A stretch of DNA of 21,669 nt from a virus, in the IMG/VR virus record IMGVR_UViG_3300034068_000549, positions 1 to 21,669 of that record, one strand, 5' to 3'. The position numbers and the translations under genes are program-made. Shown piece by piece: positions 14,722-20,805 of this stretch. The notes beneath the pieces are model-generated. The model ran no database searches. It was not told where the DNA came from and saw only the letters and a program-made list of their open reading frames with translations. The first letter of the stretch is position 1. Each line of letters starts with the position of its first letter.

Positions 14722-14971
14722 AATAATCTTCTTTTTTGCAGTCTAAAATCTCTTGATTATATCTATCCCACACATCTGTGAGCTGCTCCGCTATCCAAGG
14801 CACATCAAGTGCTTCTGTCATGATTTCGTTAAATAACACTTGCTGGGCATCGTCAAGTAATTCATAGCGGAAGATTTTGTTAATGGCTTTGTCAACATCC
14901 TCCTCTGTTGTGCCTTTGATGTGATAGTCATCCATTAGGTAGGATGCAAATCGTTTGCTAATGTCGTTCAT
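14708..14971 (-). CDS. Small acidic hypothetical protein (87 residues)
   Basis: A helical, acidic protein (MNDISKRFASYLM at the start; DDAQQVLFNEIM and WDRYNQEIL later) with no recognised family. It overlaps the OB-fold-like gene by 14 bases. Its leader reads CACCTTAATAAAAACAAAC, shared in form with the leader at 15252-15275, and follows a terminator-like hairpin. Confidence 0.7.
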   Translation of the reverse strand: MNDISKRFASYLMDDYHIKGTTEEDVDKAINKIFRYELLDDAQQVLFNEIMTEALDVPWIAEQLTDVWDRYNQEILDCKKEDYYENR

Positions 14972-14992
14972 GTTTGTTTTTATTAAGGTGAT

Positions 14993-15019
14993 AAAATAGG
15001 GCAGCTGGGGGACTGCCCT
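14993..15019 (-). terminator. Terminator-like hairpin, - strand
   Basis: A 7-bp stem (AGGGCAG at 14998-15004 with CTGCCCT at 15013-15019) and an 8-base loop, followed on the leftward transcript by ATTTTA. The U-tract is short, so efficiency may be modest. It lies 14 bases after the stop of the 72-residue gene and 26 bases before the next ATG. Confidence 0.65.
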
Positions 15020-15032
15020 GTGAAATTTATTT

Positions 15033-15251
15033 TTAGTATCCTCTATTTAGGAGTTGTGTAACTCTTTTCGCAAAACCTTTTTCAGTGTAAAATCTTATTA
15101 CATCTTTTTTTATTGAAAAAGTATATTTGCCCTCATAAAAAGTTATCATATTAATTCCATCTCTTGAAATTGCATACCAACCAGCATTATCATTAGCCGT
15201 CCAGAATACATTTTTTTCGTTTCTTTCTAAATTAATTTCTAAAGTTGTCAT
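15033..15251 (-). CDS. Small hypothetical protein (72 residues)
   Basis: A mixed alpha/beta protein, MTTLEINLERNEK at the start and a basic end (AKRVTQLLNRGY). The central sequence (WTANDNAGWYAISRDG) looks like beta strands. No family is recognised. It is the first gene after the AT-rich control region with the second palindromic motif, and is bounded downstream by a hairpin, so it may be made from a short monocistronic transcript. Confidence 0.65.
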   Translation of the reverse strand: MTTLEINLERNEKNVFWTANDNAGWYAISRDGINMITFYEGKYTFSIKKDVIRFYTEKGFAKRVTQLLNRGY

Positions 15252-15298
15252 AATCTTTGTTTTTTAAGGTGAAATATCGTTTGTTTGTTTCAATACGT

Positions 15299-15318
15299 AA
15301 ATATACAAAGTATATATT
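15299..15318 (-). promoter_or_regulatory. Palindromic promoter/operator-like motif (copy 2)
   Basis: The sequence AAATATACAAAGTATAT at 15299-15315 is identical over 17 bases to 9692-9708. The right arm continues ATTT after a two-base insertion, so the palindrome is less perfect (ATATAC/GTATAT arms). It is 48 bases upstream of the 72-residue gene in a 96-base, very AT-rich spacer. It is probably a promoter region, an operator, or both. Confidence 0.5.
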
Positions 15319-15347
15319 TAATATACATAATAATATTTAAATTATTT

Positions 15348-16076
15348 TTATTTTTTTATCACTTTCCTCCACACAGCCAATTTCTGAGCAATCACTACTG
15401 CTCTTTTCATGTTTCCCTGTTCTATTTTCTTTGCATGGCTGCGGATGGTCATAAGGTCTAATGACTCTGGTGGCTCTTTAAGTGCGATGGCCTGAGCTTC
15501 TTCCCATAACGCTCTTTTCTCTCCTTCGTCGTATGTTATCATGTCAAATTTTAAGCACATATCATACCAGTATAGCGGCACATCTTCCCATGTCTTACCG
15601 GTAAACTCTTTTATCATGGTTGGAAATTCTGCGTACAATTTCTCTCTCTCCAATCTTCCGCGTTCCTCCATCTGCACCTGGTGTCGGAGTGCTGCTACTT
15701 CATTGTCATGACTTGCTATTATTTTCCTACGGTAAGTCATATACCCATTTAGTATTTTGCCAATGGTGTGCATATTAGCTTTGCCATAGAATTTAACATC
15801 ATCATCCAGTTCTAAAGTTTCTGCGGAGAAAAGGCGAAAGGCTATTTCAATCTCATTGGCTGCTATCTGCCCAAATGTTTTTACTATCTCCTTGGCTATG
15901 TTTGCATAAAAAGCTAAATCGCCATCAATGCCGTACATTGGAAACACGGAGCTGATAACATTCAATGTTTGTTTGTAAGCATGCTTTTGCTCCATGTTAG
16001 CAATGCGATTAGATCGGGCTGTGATGATTGCCTGCTCGTCGGAGTTACGCGGTTGGTACTTTGTTAAATTACTCAT
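15348..16076 (-). CDS. Hypothetical protein, possibly replication-associated (242 residues)
   Basis: A helical, charged protein. It has no metal-binding or ATP-binding motif. Conserved-looking stretches are VFPMYGIDGDLAFYANIA (about 45-62) and KFYGKANMHTIGKILNGYM (about 95-113), followed by a long basic/acidic helix (about 125-150). Such proteins occur near initiator genes in Bacteroidota phages. A helicase-loader or replication-partner role is possible, by position only. It overlaps the next upstream gene by eight bases and shares an operon with the winged-helix protein. Confidence 0.7.
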   Translation of the reverse strand: MSNLTKYQPRNSDEQAIITARSNRIANMEQKHAYKQTLNVISSVFPMYGIDGDLAFYANIAKEIVKTFGQIAANEIEIAFRLFSAETLELDDDVKFYGKANMHTIGKILNGYMTYRRKIIASHDNEVAALRHQVQMEERGRLEREKLYAEFPTMIKEFTGKTWEDVPLYWYDMCLKFDMITYDEGEKRALWEEAQAIALKEPPESLDLMTIRSHAKKIEQGNMKRAVVIAQKLAVWRKVIKK

Positions 16077-16275
16077 TAGTAAATTGTTTTAGTTTGTGAT
16101 AGCTTCTTTGGTACTCTATGTACTTCTGCCTTTCCTCCCTGCTCATGGCATGGTACTTAGCACGAAGGCGTTGGTTCTCCCGTTCGCGGATCTTCTTGTA
16201 AGTGTATTCATTCATAGTGGCGCGGTACTTCTTCATATACTCACGCATATAGGCATTGCGGTCTTGTTTAGTCAT
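16069..16275 (-). CDS. Small, very basic protein (68 residues)
   Basis: More than a third of the residues are Lys, Arg or His, with regularly spaced Tyr and Met (AYMREYMKKYRATMNEYTYK). The whole chain looks helical. The composition suggests binding to DNA or RNA. It is joined to its neighbours by an eight-base overlap downstream and ATGA upstream. No defined family is recognised; it resembles the basic linkers that precede HNH domains in some phage proteins, but no HNH follows. Confidence 0.65.
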   Translation of the reverse strand: MTKQDRNAYMREYMKKYRATMNEYTYKKIRERENQRLRAKYHAMSREERQKYIEYQRSYHKLKQFTNE

Positions 16276-16511
16276 AGTTTAAAATTTGCATAGTTTACTA
16301 ATTCTACTTCAACTTCATGCCAGTACTCGTATGCTTTGTATTTTTTTTGTGACCACTTTTCCGCTTGCATTTGGCTTGCAAAAAACAATGCGCATTGTTC
16401 TGCAAGGATTGAGACAAGGATTTCCTGCCCTAATTCTCCTCCAATTTCTTGGATTAAAATATAGTAGTGGTCAAAGAGCTCCTTGGCTTTCTCTTTTGGT
16501 GTTTGTTTCAT
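16272..16511 (-). CDS. Small hypothetical phage protein (79 residues)
   Basis: The start is placed at ATG 16511 (MKQTPKEKAKELFDHYY), preceded by an A-rich leader. A longer frame from 16556 adds an implausible hydrophobic-aromatic 15 residues and overlaps the upstream gene. The protein is helical with a hydrophobic middle (GQEILVSILAEQCALFFASQM) and ends in a Trp/His/Glu-rich helix. This pattern recurs in small Bacteroidota phage proteins of unknown role. ATGA overlap couples it to the basic protein downstream. Confidence 0.7.
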   Translation of the reverse strand: MKQTPKEKAKELFDHYYILIQEIGGELGQEILVSILAEQCALFFASQMQAEKWSQKKYKAYEYWHEVEVELVNYANFKL

Positions 16512-16536
16512 AAATTTTAAGTTTTTAAAATAATAA

Positions 16537-16893
16537 TTATTCCATATAATCATCATATATAGTAATAGTTGGTGTTTTATTTATAGAATCTCCATTTTCA
16601 ATAATTAGAGTTCCATATTTATCAATTAGTTTATGCAAATCTTCTAAGGTATTTATATCAATAATGTATAACAATTTATCTTCTATTTGCCTTATTATAT
16701 TGCCATCTAAAGTTGTAGTGTGATTTATTCCTTTTGAACGCCATAAACCTAACCTTTGACTATAATGTTCGTCAAAATATTCCTCAGTACAAGAACGTTC
16801 TTGCCAATTTTCAAAAGGTCTTAAAACGGCTTCTTCGCACGGGGATTCTTTTTTAATAAAGTGATCACTTGCTCTTTTAATTATGTATATCAT
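16537..16893 (-). CDS. Hypothetical protein (118 residues)
   Basis: The N-terminal half is charged and Trp-containing (FENWQERSCTEEYFDEHYSQ, then GLWRSKGINHTTT). The C-terminal half looks like a beta-alpha domain with IEDKLLYIIDINTLEDLHKLIDKYG and a final IYDDYME. Proteins of this style are found in several phages but I know no function. It lies 17 bases after the replication protein gene and before the small helical gene. Confidence 0.65.
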   Translation of the reverse strand: MIYIIKRASDHFIKKESPCEEAVLRPFENWQERSCTEEYFDEHYSQRLGLWRSKGINHTTTLDGNIIRQIEDKLLYIIDINTLEDLHKLIDKYGTLIIENGDSINKTPTITIYDDYME

Positions 16894-16910
16894 TTTTTTT
16901 TGTTTTAAAA

Positions 16911-17846
16911 TTATGCTTCAAATTCATTTACAAGCCTCTCAATTTCCTCCTGCCTCCGCTTCTCCTGTGCGGCAGGGTTGGAATACATAAATTTAGTATA
17001 AATATTATTTGCTTGTGAGTAGATATTGCTTATTGTAAAGTTAGCTTTAAGCCACTTATCGCTTATCTGCCATGCAGCAGTGGTAAACATTGTGATCATT
17101 TCATCTGGTGCCTGCTCACTGGCACTTACCTTCTTTAGCCATGTTACTAACTTTTTACAGTTTGAACCATCTTTAGCTGTCATGATATAATTATTCTTAT
17201 CAGAAGGATAGGTAACACCTGCCAGCCGTTCATAGGTGGAGGCGAATGCGGAAAAGCATAGGTAGGTTTCCGAAGGCTCGCGGCTTTCTTTTTCTTTTTG
17301 CGGCGCAAAAGTTTTTTCTTTTTCTTTAAAACCTTGCTCATGGGAAATGGAATCAAGGATGGATTGCCTTGTAAAAGAATTTTTTATTTTTGTTTTAATA
17401 GGAGTGAAAGGCATTTCACAATCCTTTAATACTTTAATATTGTTAATACTTCTATTGGCTAATACTTCTTGGGTGTTCATGGTTGAAGGTGTCCCCCCTT
17501 CATGTGTGAAGGTGTCCCCCTCTTCATTGGTGAATGGGGTGGTATCCAAATTTGACATACTTTTGCCTGTGACAAACACTCCTATAAATTCAGTTTCAAT
17601 TTTATAAAGGTTACTTGTTTGGCTTCCGTCGGGTCTAAACCTTTGTTTTACACTAATGATTTTTCTTGTTACCAATTCGTTTTTAATCCTTAAAATCTTT
17701 GAATCGCTAAATTTACATTGCTCAATCAATTTTTTGTTTGAAGGAAAACACATTTTATTCTCATTCATAAAATTAACAATGTGGCAAAGAAGGAATAATT
17801 GGTCTGGTGTTACCTGTGGCAAAAGCCTTGTATCTATGTTTATCAT
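16911..17846 (-). CDS. Winged-helix replication initiation-like protein
   Basis: A 311-residue protein. Residues about 10-85 form a winged-helix domain: a helical start, CFPSNKKLIEQCKFSDSKIL as the helix-turn-helix, then RKIISVKQRF and SQTSNLYKI as the wing. This resembles HTH_36-type phage replisome organisers. A low-complexity linker (about 95-195) contains the iteron-like DNA. The C-terminal part (about 196-311, starting LCFSAFASTYERL) is helical, DnaD-like in composition. Such proteins bind origins and help load the helicase. An origin inside the initiator gene, as in lambda O, fits the repeats seen here. The exact family is uncertain. Confidence 0.65.
   Translation of the reverse strand: MINIDTRLLPQVTPDQLFLLCHIVNFMNENKMCFPSNKKLIEQCKFSDSKILRIKNELVTRKIISVKQRFRPDGSQTSNLYKIETEFIGVFVTGKSMSNLDTTPFTNEEGDTFTHEGGTPSTMNTQEVLANRSINNIKVLKDCEMPFTPIKTKIKNSFTRQSILDSISHEQGFKEKEKTFAPQKEKESREPSETYLCFSAFASTYERLAGVTYPSDKNNYIMTAKDGSNCKKLVTWLKKVSASEQAPDEMITMFTTAAWQISDKWLKANFTISNIYSQANNIYTKFMYSNPAAQEKRRQEEIERLVNEFEA
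17427..17547. repeat. Iteron-like repeats, candidate replication origin
   Basis: Inside the linker of the initiator gene. Three units of 23-24 bp start with TTCA-N4-TGAA: TTCATGGTTGAA (17476), TTCATGTGTGAA (17499) and TTCATTGGTGAA (17523). The first two continue with the same GAAGGTGTCCCCC (17485-17497 and 17508-17520). The flanking AT-rich part carries TAATACTT three times (17427, 17444, 17460). The first two units are 23 bp apart, so they are read in different frames, which argues for selection on DNA. Confidence 0.55.
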
Positions 17847-17858
17847 TTTTCCATTATA

Positions 17859-18278
17859 TTAAAGTATAAAATTATTGTCATCGCAATATTTTTCAAATTT
17901 ATCAACAACTTCTAAAACATTTTTTGTAGTTATTGTAAACCATTTTCTTTTAAAATAAACTTCCGTTACGCTTTGCTCGGAAACTTTTACATCTTCATTC
18001 ACATCATTTATATTATGCCTAAATACAATTACAGTAACTTGTTTATTTCCATCTACCATAGCATTTGCTAAATGTTCAAGTGCCATTCTTTGCCCTTTAG
18101 GTATTTCAGCATCACCATATTTACCTTCTAAAATTATAAAGGCTTTTCCGTTGTAATCTATTAATCCATCAATATCCGTAGGTGTAATATTTCTCCTTCT
18201 TAATAATCCAGAGAAACTATTTATTTGTTGGGCTCTTGCTTTATGTTTTATATTACCTCTTTGTGTAGGTTGTTCCAT
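17859..18278 (-). CDS. Small PD-(D/E)XK-like nuclease
   Basis: A 139-residue protein. The core TDIDGLIDYNGKAFIILEGK (34-53) gives Asp35/Asp37, a beta hairpin, then Glu51-x-Lys53, followed by Gln63: the PD-(D/E)XK catalytic order, similar to small VRR-NUC-type or restriction-type nucleases. The N-terminus is basic. It overlaps the methyltransferase gene by 26 bases and ends 12 bases before the initiator gene. It could be a replication/recombination nuclease, or a cleavage partner of the methyltransferase. The fold call rests on motif spacing. Confidence 0.6.
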   Translation of the reverse strand: MEQPTQRGNIKHKARAQQINSFSGLLRRRNITPTDIDGLIDYNGKAFIILEGKYGDAEIPKGQRMALEHLANAMVDGNKQVTVIVFRHNINDVNEDVKVSEQSVTEVYFKRKWFTITTKNVLEVVDKFEKYCDDNNFIL

Positions 18279-19242
18279 ATTTCTTAAATTCGTTAATAAA
18301 ATTGTTTACATTAGAACCTATATAACATATCATTTGACCTTGTAATGGGGCTTGACCTAAATTACCATATTTGTCAATAAACCTAATCCTACTTTGATGG
18401 AAACAAACCGCAGATGAATTACTTAATAATAATTGTCCCCATTGCGTTTCAGTCCCATTATTTACTAAAACAATAGCTTGATTAACTCCTTTTGATTCAA
18501 CAAGTTTAGAAATAAACTGGAATATTAATGGTTGTGAATAAGGTGGGTTCATCCATACATTACCATACCAATCAAAAGATAATCCATCATCATCCTGTGT
18601 ATAAAATTTATTTGCCTTTACTCTTTCGTTTGCAATTATTGAGGATGCAGGATCTAAATCAATACTACCCATTACTAACCTTGCACTTTCAATATAACAC
18701 TCTGGTGTGTACCACTCATTTTCCCCTGAATTATTAGAAACGTGTGCTTTTGATTTTTTTTCATCAATTATAACTTCAATACTATCATTTATTACATTTG
18801 GCCAATCCTTAACTAATTTTACTTTTTGATTGGTAATCATCCATTCGTTTGCAACTGATTGAACCTTTGCAGAGGTTATAGGCTGCCTTGTTTCCTCGCT
18901 TTGTTTTACAACTTCATTCCAAACCTCTTTTTGTATTTCAGGTTCCAGACTTGTAAGAGGTCTTACTTGTCTTTCTGATTCTGGTAAAAGTGAACCCATG
19001 GGCTCACTTTGTAAATTAGTTACAGTTTCGTAGGCTCTTATTAATCTTGTTGCGCTTTGTTGAACCATTCCCCATTTATGGGTACAATAATCCTCAAAAG
19101 TTTTAAAACTAATTCGGTATAACCGTTTTTCTTTAATAGTCATTAAAGCCTGTCCAACCTCAATAAAAGTTTGCAATCCCTGTTTAATGACAACTTCGCA
19201 TCTTTCGAGTTCGTGCGATTCTTCAATGTTTAGTATTTCCAT
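18253..19242 (-). CDS. DNA N6-adenine methyltransferase with N-terminal DUF3102/ParB-like region
   Basis: The preferred start is ATG 19242 (MEILNIEESHELERC), giving 329 residues. The frame stays open to an ATG at 19275, but that start lies inside the terminator hairpin and its first codons translate the U-tract. Residues 1-75 resemble DUF3102/ParB-associated helical domains; RPLTSLEPEIQKEVW (94-108) is a ParB-like motif. The C-terminal part is a phage Dam-family methyltransferase: NEWYTP (175-180), DLDPAS (195-200) and the catalytic NPPYS (232-236). It should transfer methyl from SAM to adenine N6, protecting phage DNA or marking it. The target site is unknown. Confidence 0.85.
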   Translation of the reverse strand: MEILNIEESHELERCEVVIKQGLQTFIEVGQALMTIKEKRLYRISFKTFEDYCTHKWGMVQQSATRLIRAYETVTNLQSEPMGSLLPESERQVRPLTSLEPEIQKEVWNEVVKQSEETRQPITSAKVQSVANEWMITNQKVKLVKDWPNVINDSIEVIIDEKKSKAHVSNNSGENEWYTPECYIESARLVMGSIDLDPASSIIANERVKANKFYTQDDDGLSFDWYGNVWMNPPYSQPLIFQFISKLVESKGVNQAIVLVNNGTETQWGQLLLSNSSAVCFHQSRIRFIDKYGNLGQAPLQGQMICYIGSNVNNFINEFKKYGTTYTKR

Positions 19243-19248
19243 AGGTAG

Positions 19249-19286
19249 AAAAAAAATGCCCCAATAGGTAGACATCTATCGGGGCA
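19249..19286 (-). terminator. Strong intrinsic terminator, - strand
   Basis: On the leftward transcript TGCCCC-G-ATAG pairs with CTAT-T-GGGGCA around an 8-base loop (19286-19257; one G-U pair). Eight U follow (A at 19249-19256). It ends only seven bases before the methyltransferase ATG, a position that suits an attenuator as well as a plain terminator. Confidence 0.9.
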
Positions 19287-19355
19287 AAGGTGAAACAAAG
19301 ATTTGCTTCAATCTCCTTTGGGACGTTGTCTACTCCGTTCCAAAGGATAAGCAAA
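19249..19355 (-). ncRNA. Candidate structured RNA or 5' leader attenuator
   Basis: Upstream of the terminator lies a second, larger hairpin. CCTTTGG (19346-19340) pairs with CCAAAGG (19321-19315), with an inner ACG/CGT extension beyond one mismatch and a 10-base loop. An outer TTTGCTT/AAGCAAA stem (19355-19349 and 19308-19302) could extend it. A 15-base linker joins it to the terminator. No protein frame covers 19243-19368. With the promoter box at 19352-19359 this would make an RNA of roughly 100 bases. It is either a free small RNA or a riboswitch-like leader of the methyltransferase gene. Confidence 0.55.
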
Positions 19356-19359
19356 GATA
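19352..19359 (-). promoter_or_regulatory. Bacteroidota-type -7 promoter box
   Basis: TATCTTTG on the - strand, followed by C, matches the Bacteroidota -7 consensus TAnnTTTG. Transcription would start near 19346, just at the large hairpin. The expected -33 TTG is not seen about 20 bases upstream, where the sequence is a T/A-run, so strength is uncertain. Confidence 0.45.
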
Positions 19360-19368
19360 CATTATTTT

Positions 19369-19662
19369 TTAAAAATCGTTATATTTAATTTTACCACCTT
19401 GATGTGCAAACATCAAAGGATAGTCTTGATATTCTGGATTTGAATCATACAATTCTCTTAATGCTTCTTTAGTATGGCATTGCCTTACTTTAATAAGTAG
19501 TTCATCTGGGTCAATTTCACCATCCGGTATAACTTTAGTAGGTATAACATCCTTTTTCTTATCTAACCCATCTCCCCAATACCTTACTCCATCGGCTGGT
19601 TTTTCAAGCGTATAGCGTACTTCAGTTTCTGATACTTCAACAAAATAACCTAAGTTTCCCAT
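19369..19662 (-). CDS. Hypothetical protein (97 residues)
   Basis: A soluble, acidic protein beginning MGNLGYFVEVSETEV. It has a beta-rich first half, a Lys/Pro/Asp linker, then a helix (DELLIKVRQCHTKEALRELY). The end, NPEYQDYPLMFAHQGGKIK, is compact and aromatic. The alternation resembles small phage proteins found beside recombination genes, but no family is certain. The five-copy 11-bp repeat lies directly before the start; the candidate RNA starts just after the stop. Confidence 0.65.
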   Translation of the reverse strand: MGNLGYFVEVSETEVRYTLEKPADGVRYWGDGLDKKKDVIPTKVIPDGEIDPDELLIKVRQCHTKEALRELYDSNPEYQDYPLMFAHQGGKIKYNDF

Positions 19663-19665
19663 AAA

Positions 19666-19720
19666 TAAATGTCTAATAAATGTCTAATAAATGTCTAATA
19701 AATGTCTAATAAATGTCTAA
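19666..19720. repeat. Perfect five-copy 11-bp tandem repeat
   Basis: TAAATGTCTAA is repeated exactly five times (55 bp) with no mismatch. The period is about one helical turn, so all copies face the same side of DNA. The array lies in the leader of the 97-residue gene, and its right end supplies the stop codon of the upstream 77-residue gene. A single AAATGTCTAAT occurs at 12346, and a related array at 12123. Confidence 0.95.
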
Positions 19721-19950
19721 TTCTTTTCTCCAATTTGTTTCACCTCATTCTTATCCTCTATAAATCCACTGCCATGACTCCCTCCCACTATCTTTAGATA
19801 CTGGTTCTCTACACTCGCAGAATTAATGATTACCTGGGCAACATCTGCCACAACCTTGGCTTTGGCAATGTCGTAGGTGGAATCGGGATCGGTCAGTTCT
19901 TCGAGAACGGAAAAGAGGTGGTTGCGGAGGTCGCTGATTTTGTTTTTCAT
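19717..19950 (-). CDS. Small hypothetical phage protein (77 residues)
   Basis: A helical protein, MKNKISDLRNHLFSVLEEL, then DIAKAKVVADVAQVIINSA and a polar C-terminus. The RNHLF...LEEL...AKAKVVADVAQVIINSA pattern is common in short phage and prophage proteins of unknown role. It begins in an ATGA overlap with the preceding gene. Its stop lies in the 11-bp array, so the array may have been added or expanded at this 3' end. Confidence 0.75.
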   Translation of the reverse strand: MKNKISDLRNHLFSVLEELTDPDSTYDIAKAKVVADVAQVIINSASVENQYLKIVGGSHGSGFIEDKNEVKQIGEKN

Positions 19951-20162
19951 TTTGCTAATCTTTTAATTAAGTCGTTAAAATTATCTTGGGTTGTTCTACC
20001 ATTTCTGCGTTTATCATCGCCAAACATTTCTAATTTGTATTGCAAATCAAATAGTTTGTCAAACACTCCTAATTCTTTATAATAAGGATTTTCTACTACT
20101 TTGTACTTATACTCTCCCATTGCTTCCGCTAATATTCGAGCTTCGTCTTTTGTTAGTCTCAT
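19947..20162 (-). CDS. Small hypothetical protein (71 residues)
   Basis: A charged helical protein (MRLTKDEARILAEAMGEYK; LFDLQYKLEMFG; a basic DDKRRNGR segment). No family is recognised. It overlaps the end of the HNH gene by 56 bases, and the next gene by four (ATGA). If the HNH gene inserted here, this gene start may have been kept by reusing HNH 3' sequence. Confidence 0.65.
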   Translation of the reverse strand: MRLTKDEARILAEAMGEYKYKVVENPYYKELGVFDKLFDLQYKLEMFGDDKRRNGRTTQDNFNDLIKRLAK

Positions 20163-20796
20163 TTGCTATTCTTTTAATTTGGTTTACTAATTGCTGCACT
20201 TCTTTCAACTCTGGCGAAACACGGCTTGTCCATCGGTTAAGCACTGCCAGTTCTCCCCGTGACATAAGGCAGAGGTTGTCAAGGTTATTATTGTCTATAT
20301 TCCCATCCATGCGGAAAACAACGTAGCCTTTGGGCACTGGTCCGTGTACTTGTTCCCAGGTGTGCCTACTTAAAGAAATCCATCTGCCGTGATCGACTTT
20401 AATTTCTACATACTCAACTATCTTTCTAATTGAGCCAATGGGCTTATAATTGTAAGGAATATTACCTTTTACATAACTTGATTCTACTAACTTTGCTCTA
20501 TGCTCTGGGCTTAATTGTTTGCCTTTGTTCCAAGGGGTAAAGCCTTTTTTAAAGCAGGTATTTCTAAACGGTGATTTTATTCTACCTATTCCAGATGCAC
20601 GACGCATATTTAAAGATAAAAATCCTTTACACTTCTTAATACCAAGTTTACTGGCTGCTACTCCAATGGATACAGATGTTCTGCCCATTATTAAAGATAA
20701 ATCTTCATTGTGTATAAATGGGTAATAGGTTTTAAGAAAGTCTATTTCATCATCTCTGTAACGAATCTTAACACTTTTTTTTATAATCTTGCCCAT
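20107..20796 (-). CDS. HNH endonuclease, homing-type
   Basis: A 229-residue protein. Residues about 12-55 are a helix-turn-helix-like domain (DLSLIMGRTSVSIGVAASKLG) of the kind that guides HNH homing nucleases. A NUMOD-like motif FKKGFTPWNKGKQLSPEHR (82-100) follows. The HNH_3 domain is RHTWEQVHGPVPKGY (144-158), then DGNIDNNNLDNLCLMS (164-179): His145, Asn166/Asn170 and Asn174. Free-standing enzymes of this type nick or cut DNA and promote their own spread between phages; some help packaging. The last 56 bases overlap the next gene. Confidence 0.88.
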   Translation of the reverse strand: MGKIIKKSVKIRYRDDEIDFLKTYYPFIHNEDLSLIMGRTSVSIGVAASKLGIKKCKGFLSLNMRRASGIGRIKSPFRNTCFKKGFTPWNKGKQLSPEHRAKLVESSYVKGNIPYNYKPIGSIRKIVEYVEIKVDHGRWISLSRHTWEQVHGPVPKGYVVFRMDGNIDNNNLDNLCLMSRGELAVLNRWTSRVSPELKEVQQLVNQIKRIANETNKRRSSNISGSNGRV

Positions 20797-20805
20797 GACT
20801 AATAA

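Noticed and set aside
19243-19275. Methyltransferase start at ATG 19275
   Set aside because: This ATG lies in the loop of a strong terminator and the first codons would translate the U-tract (IFF); ATG 19242 is better.
19666-19720. Five-copy repeat considered as a CRISPR array
   Set aside because: The units are 11 bp with no spacers and no cas genes, so it is a simple tandem array.
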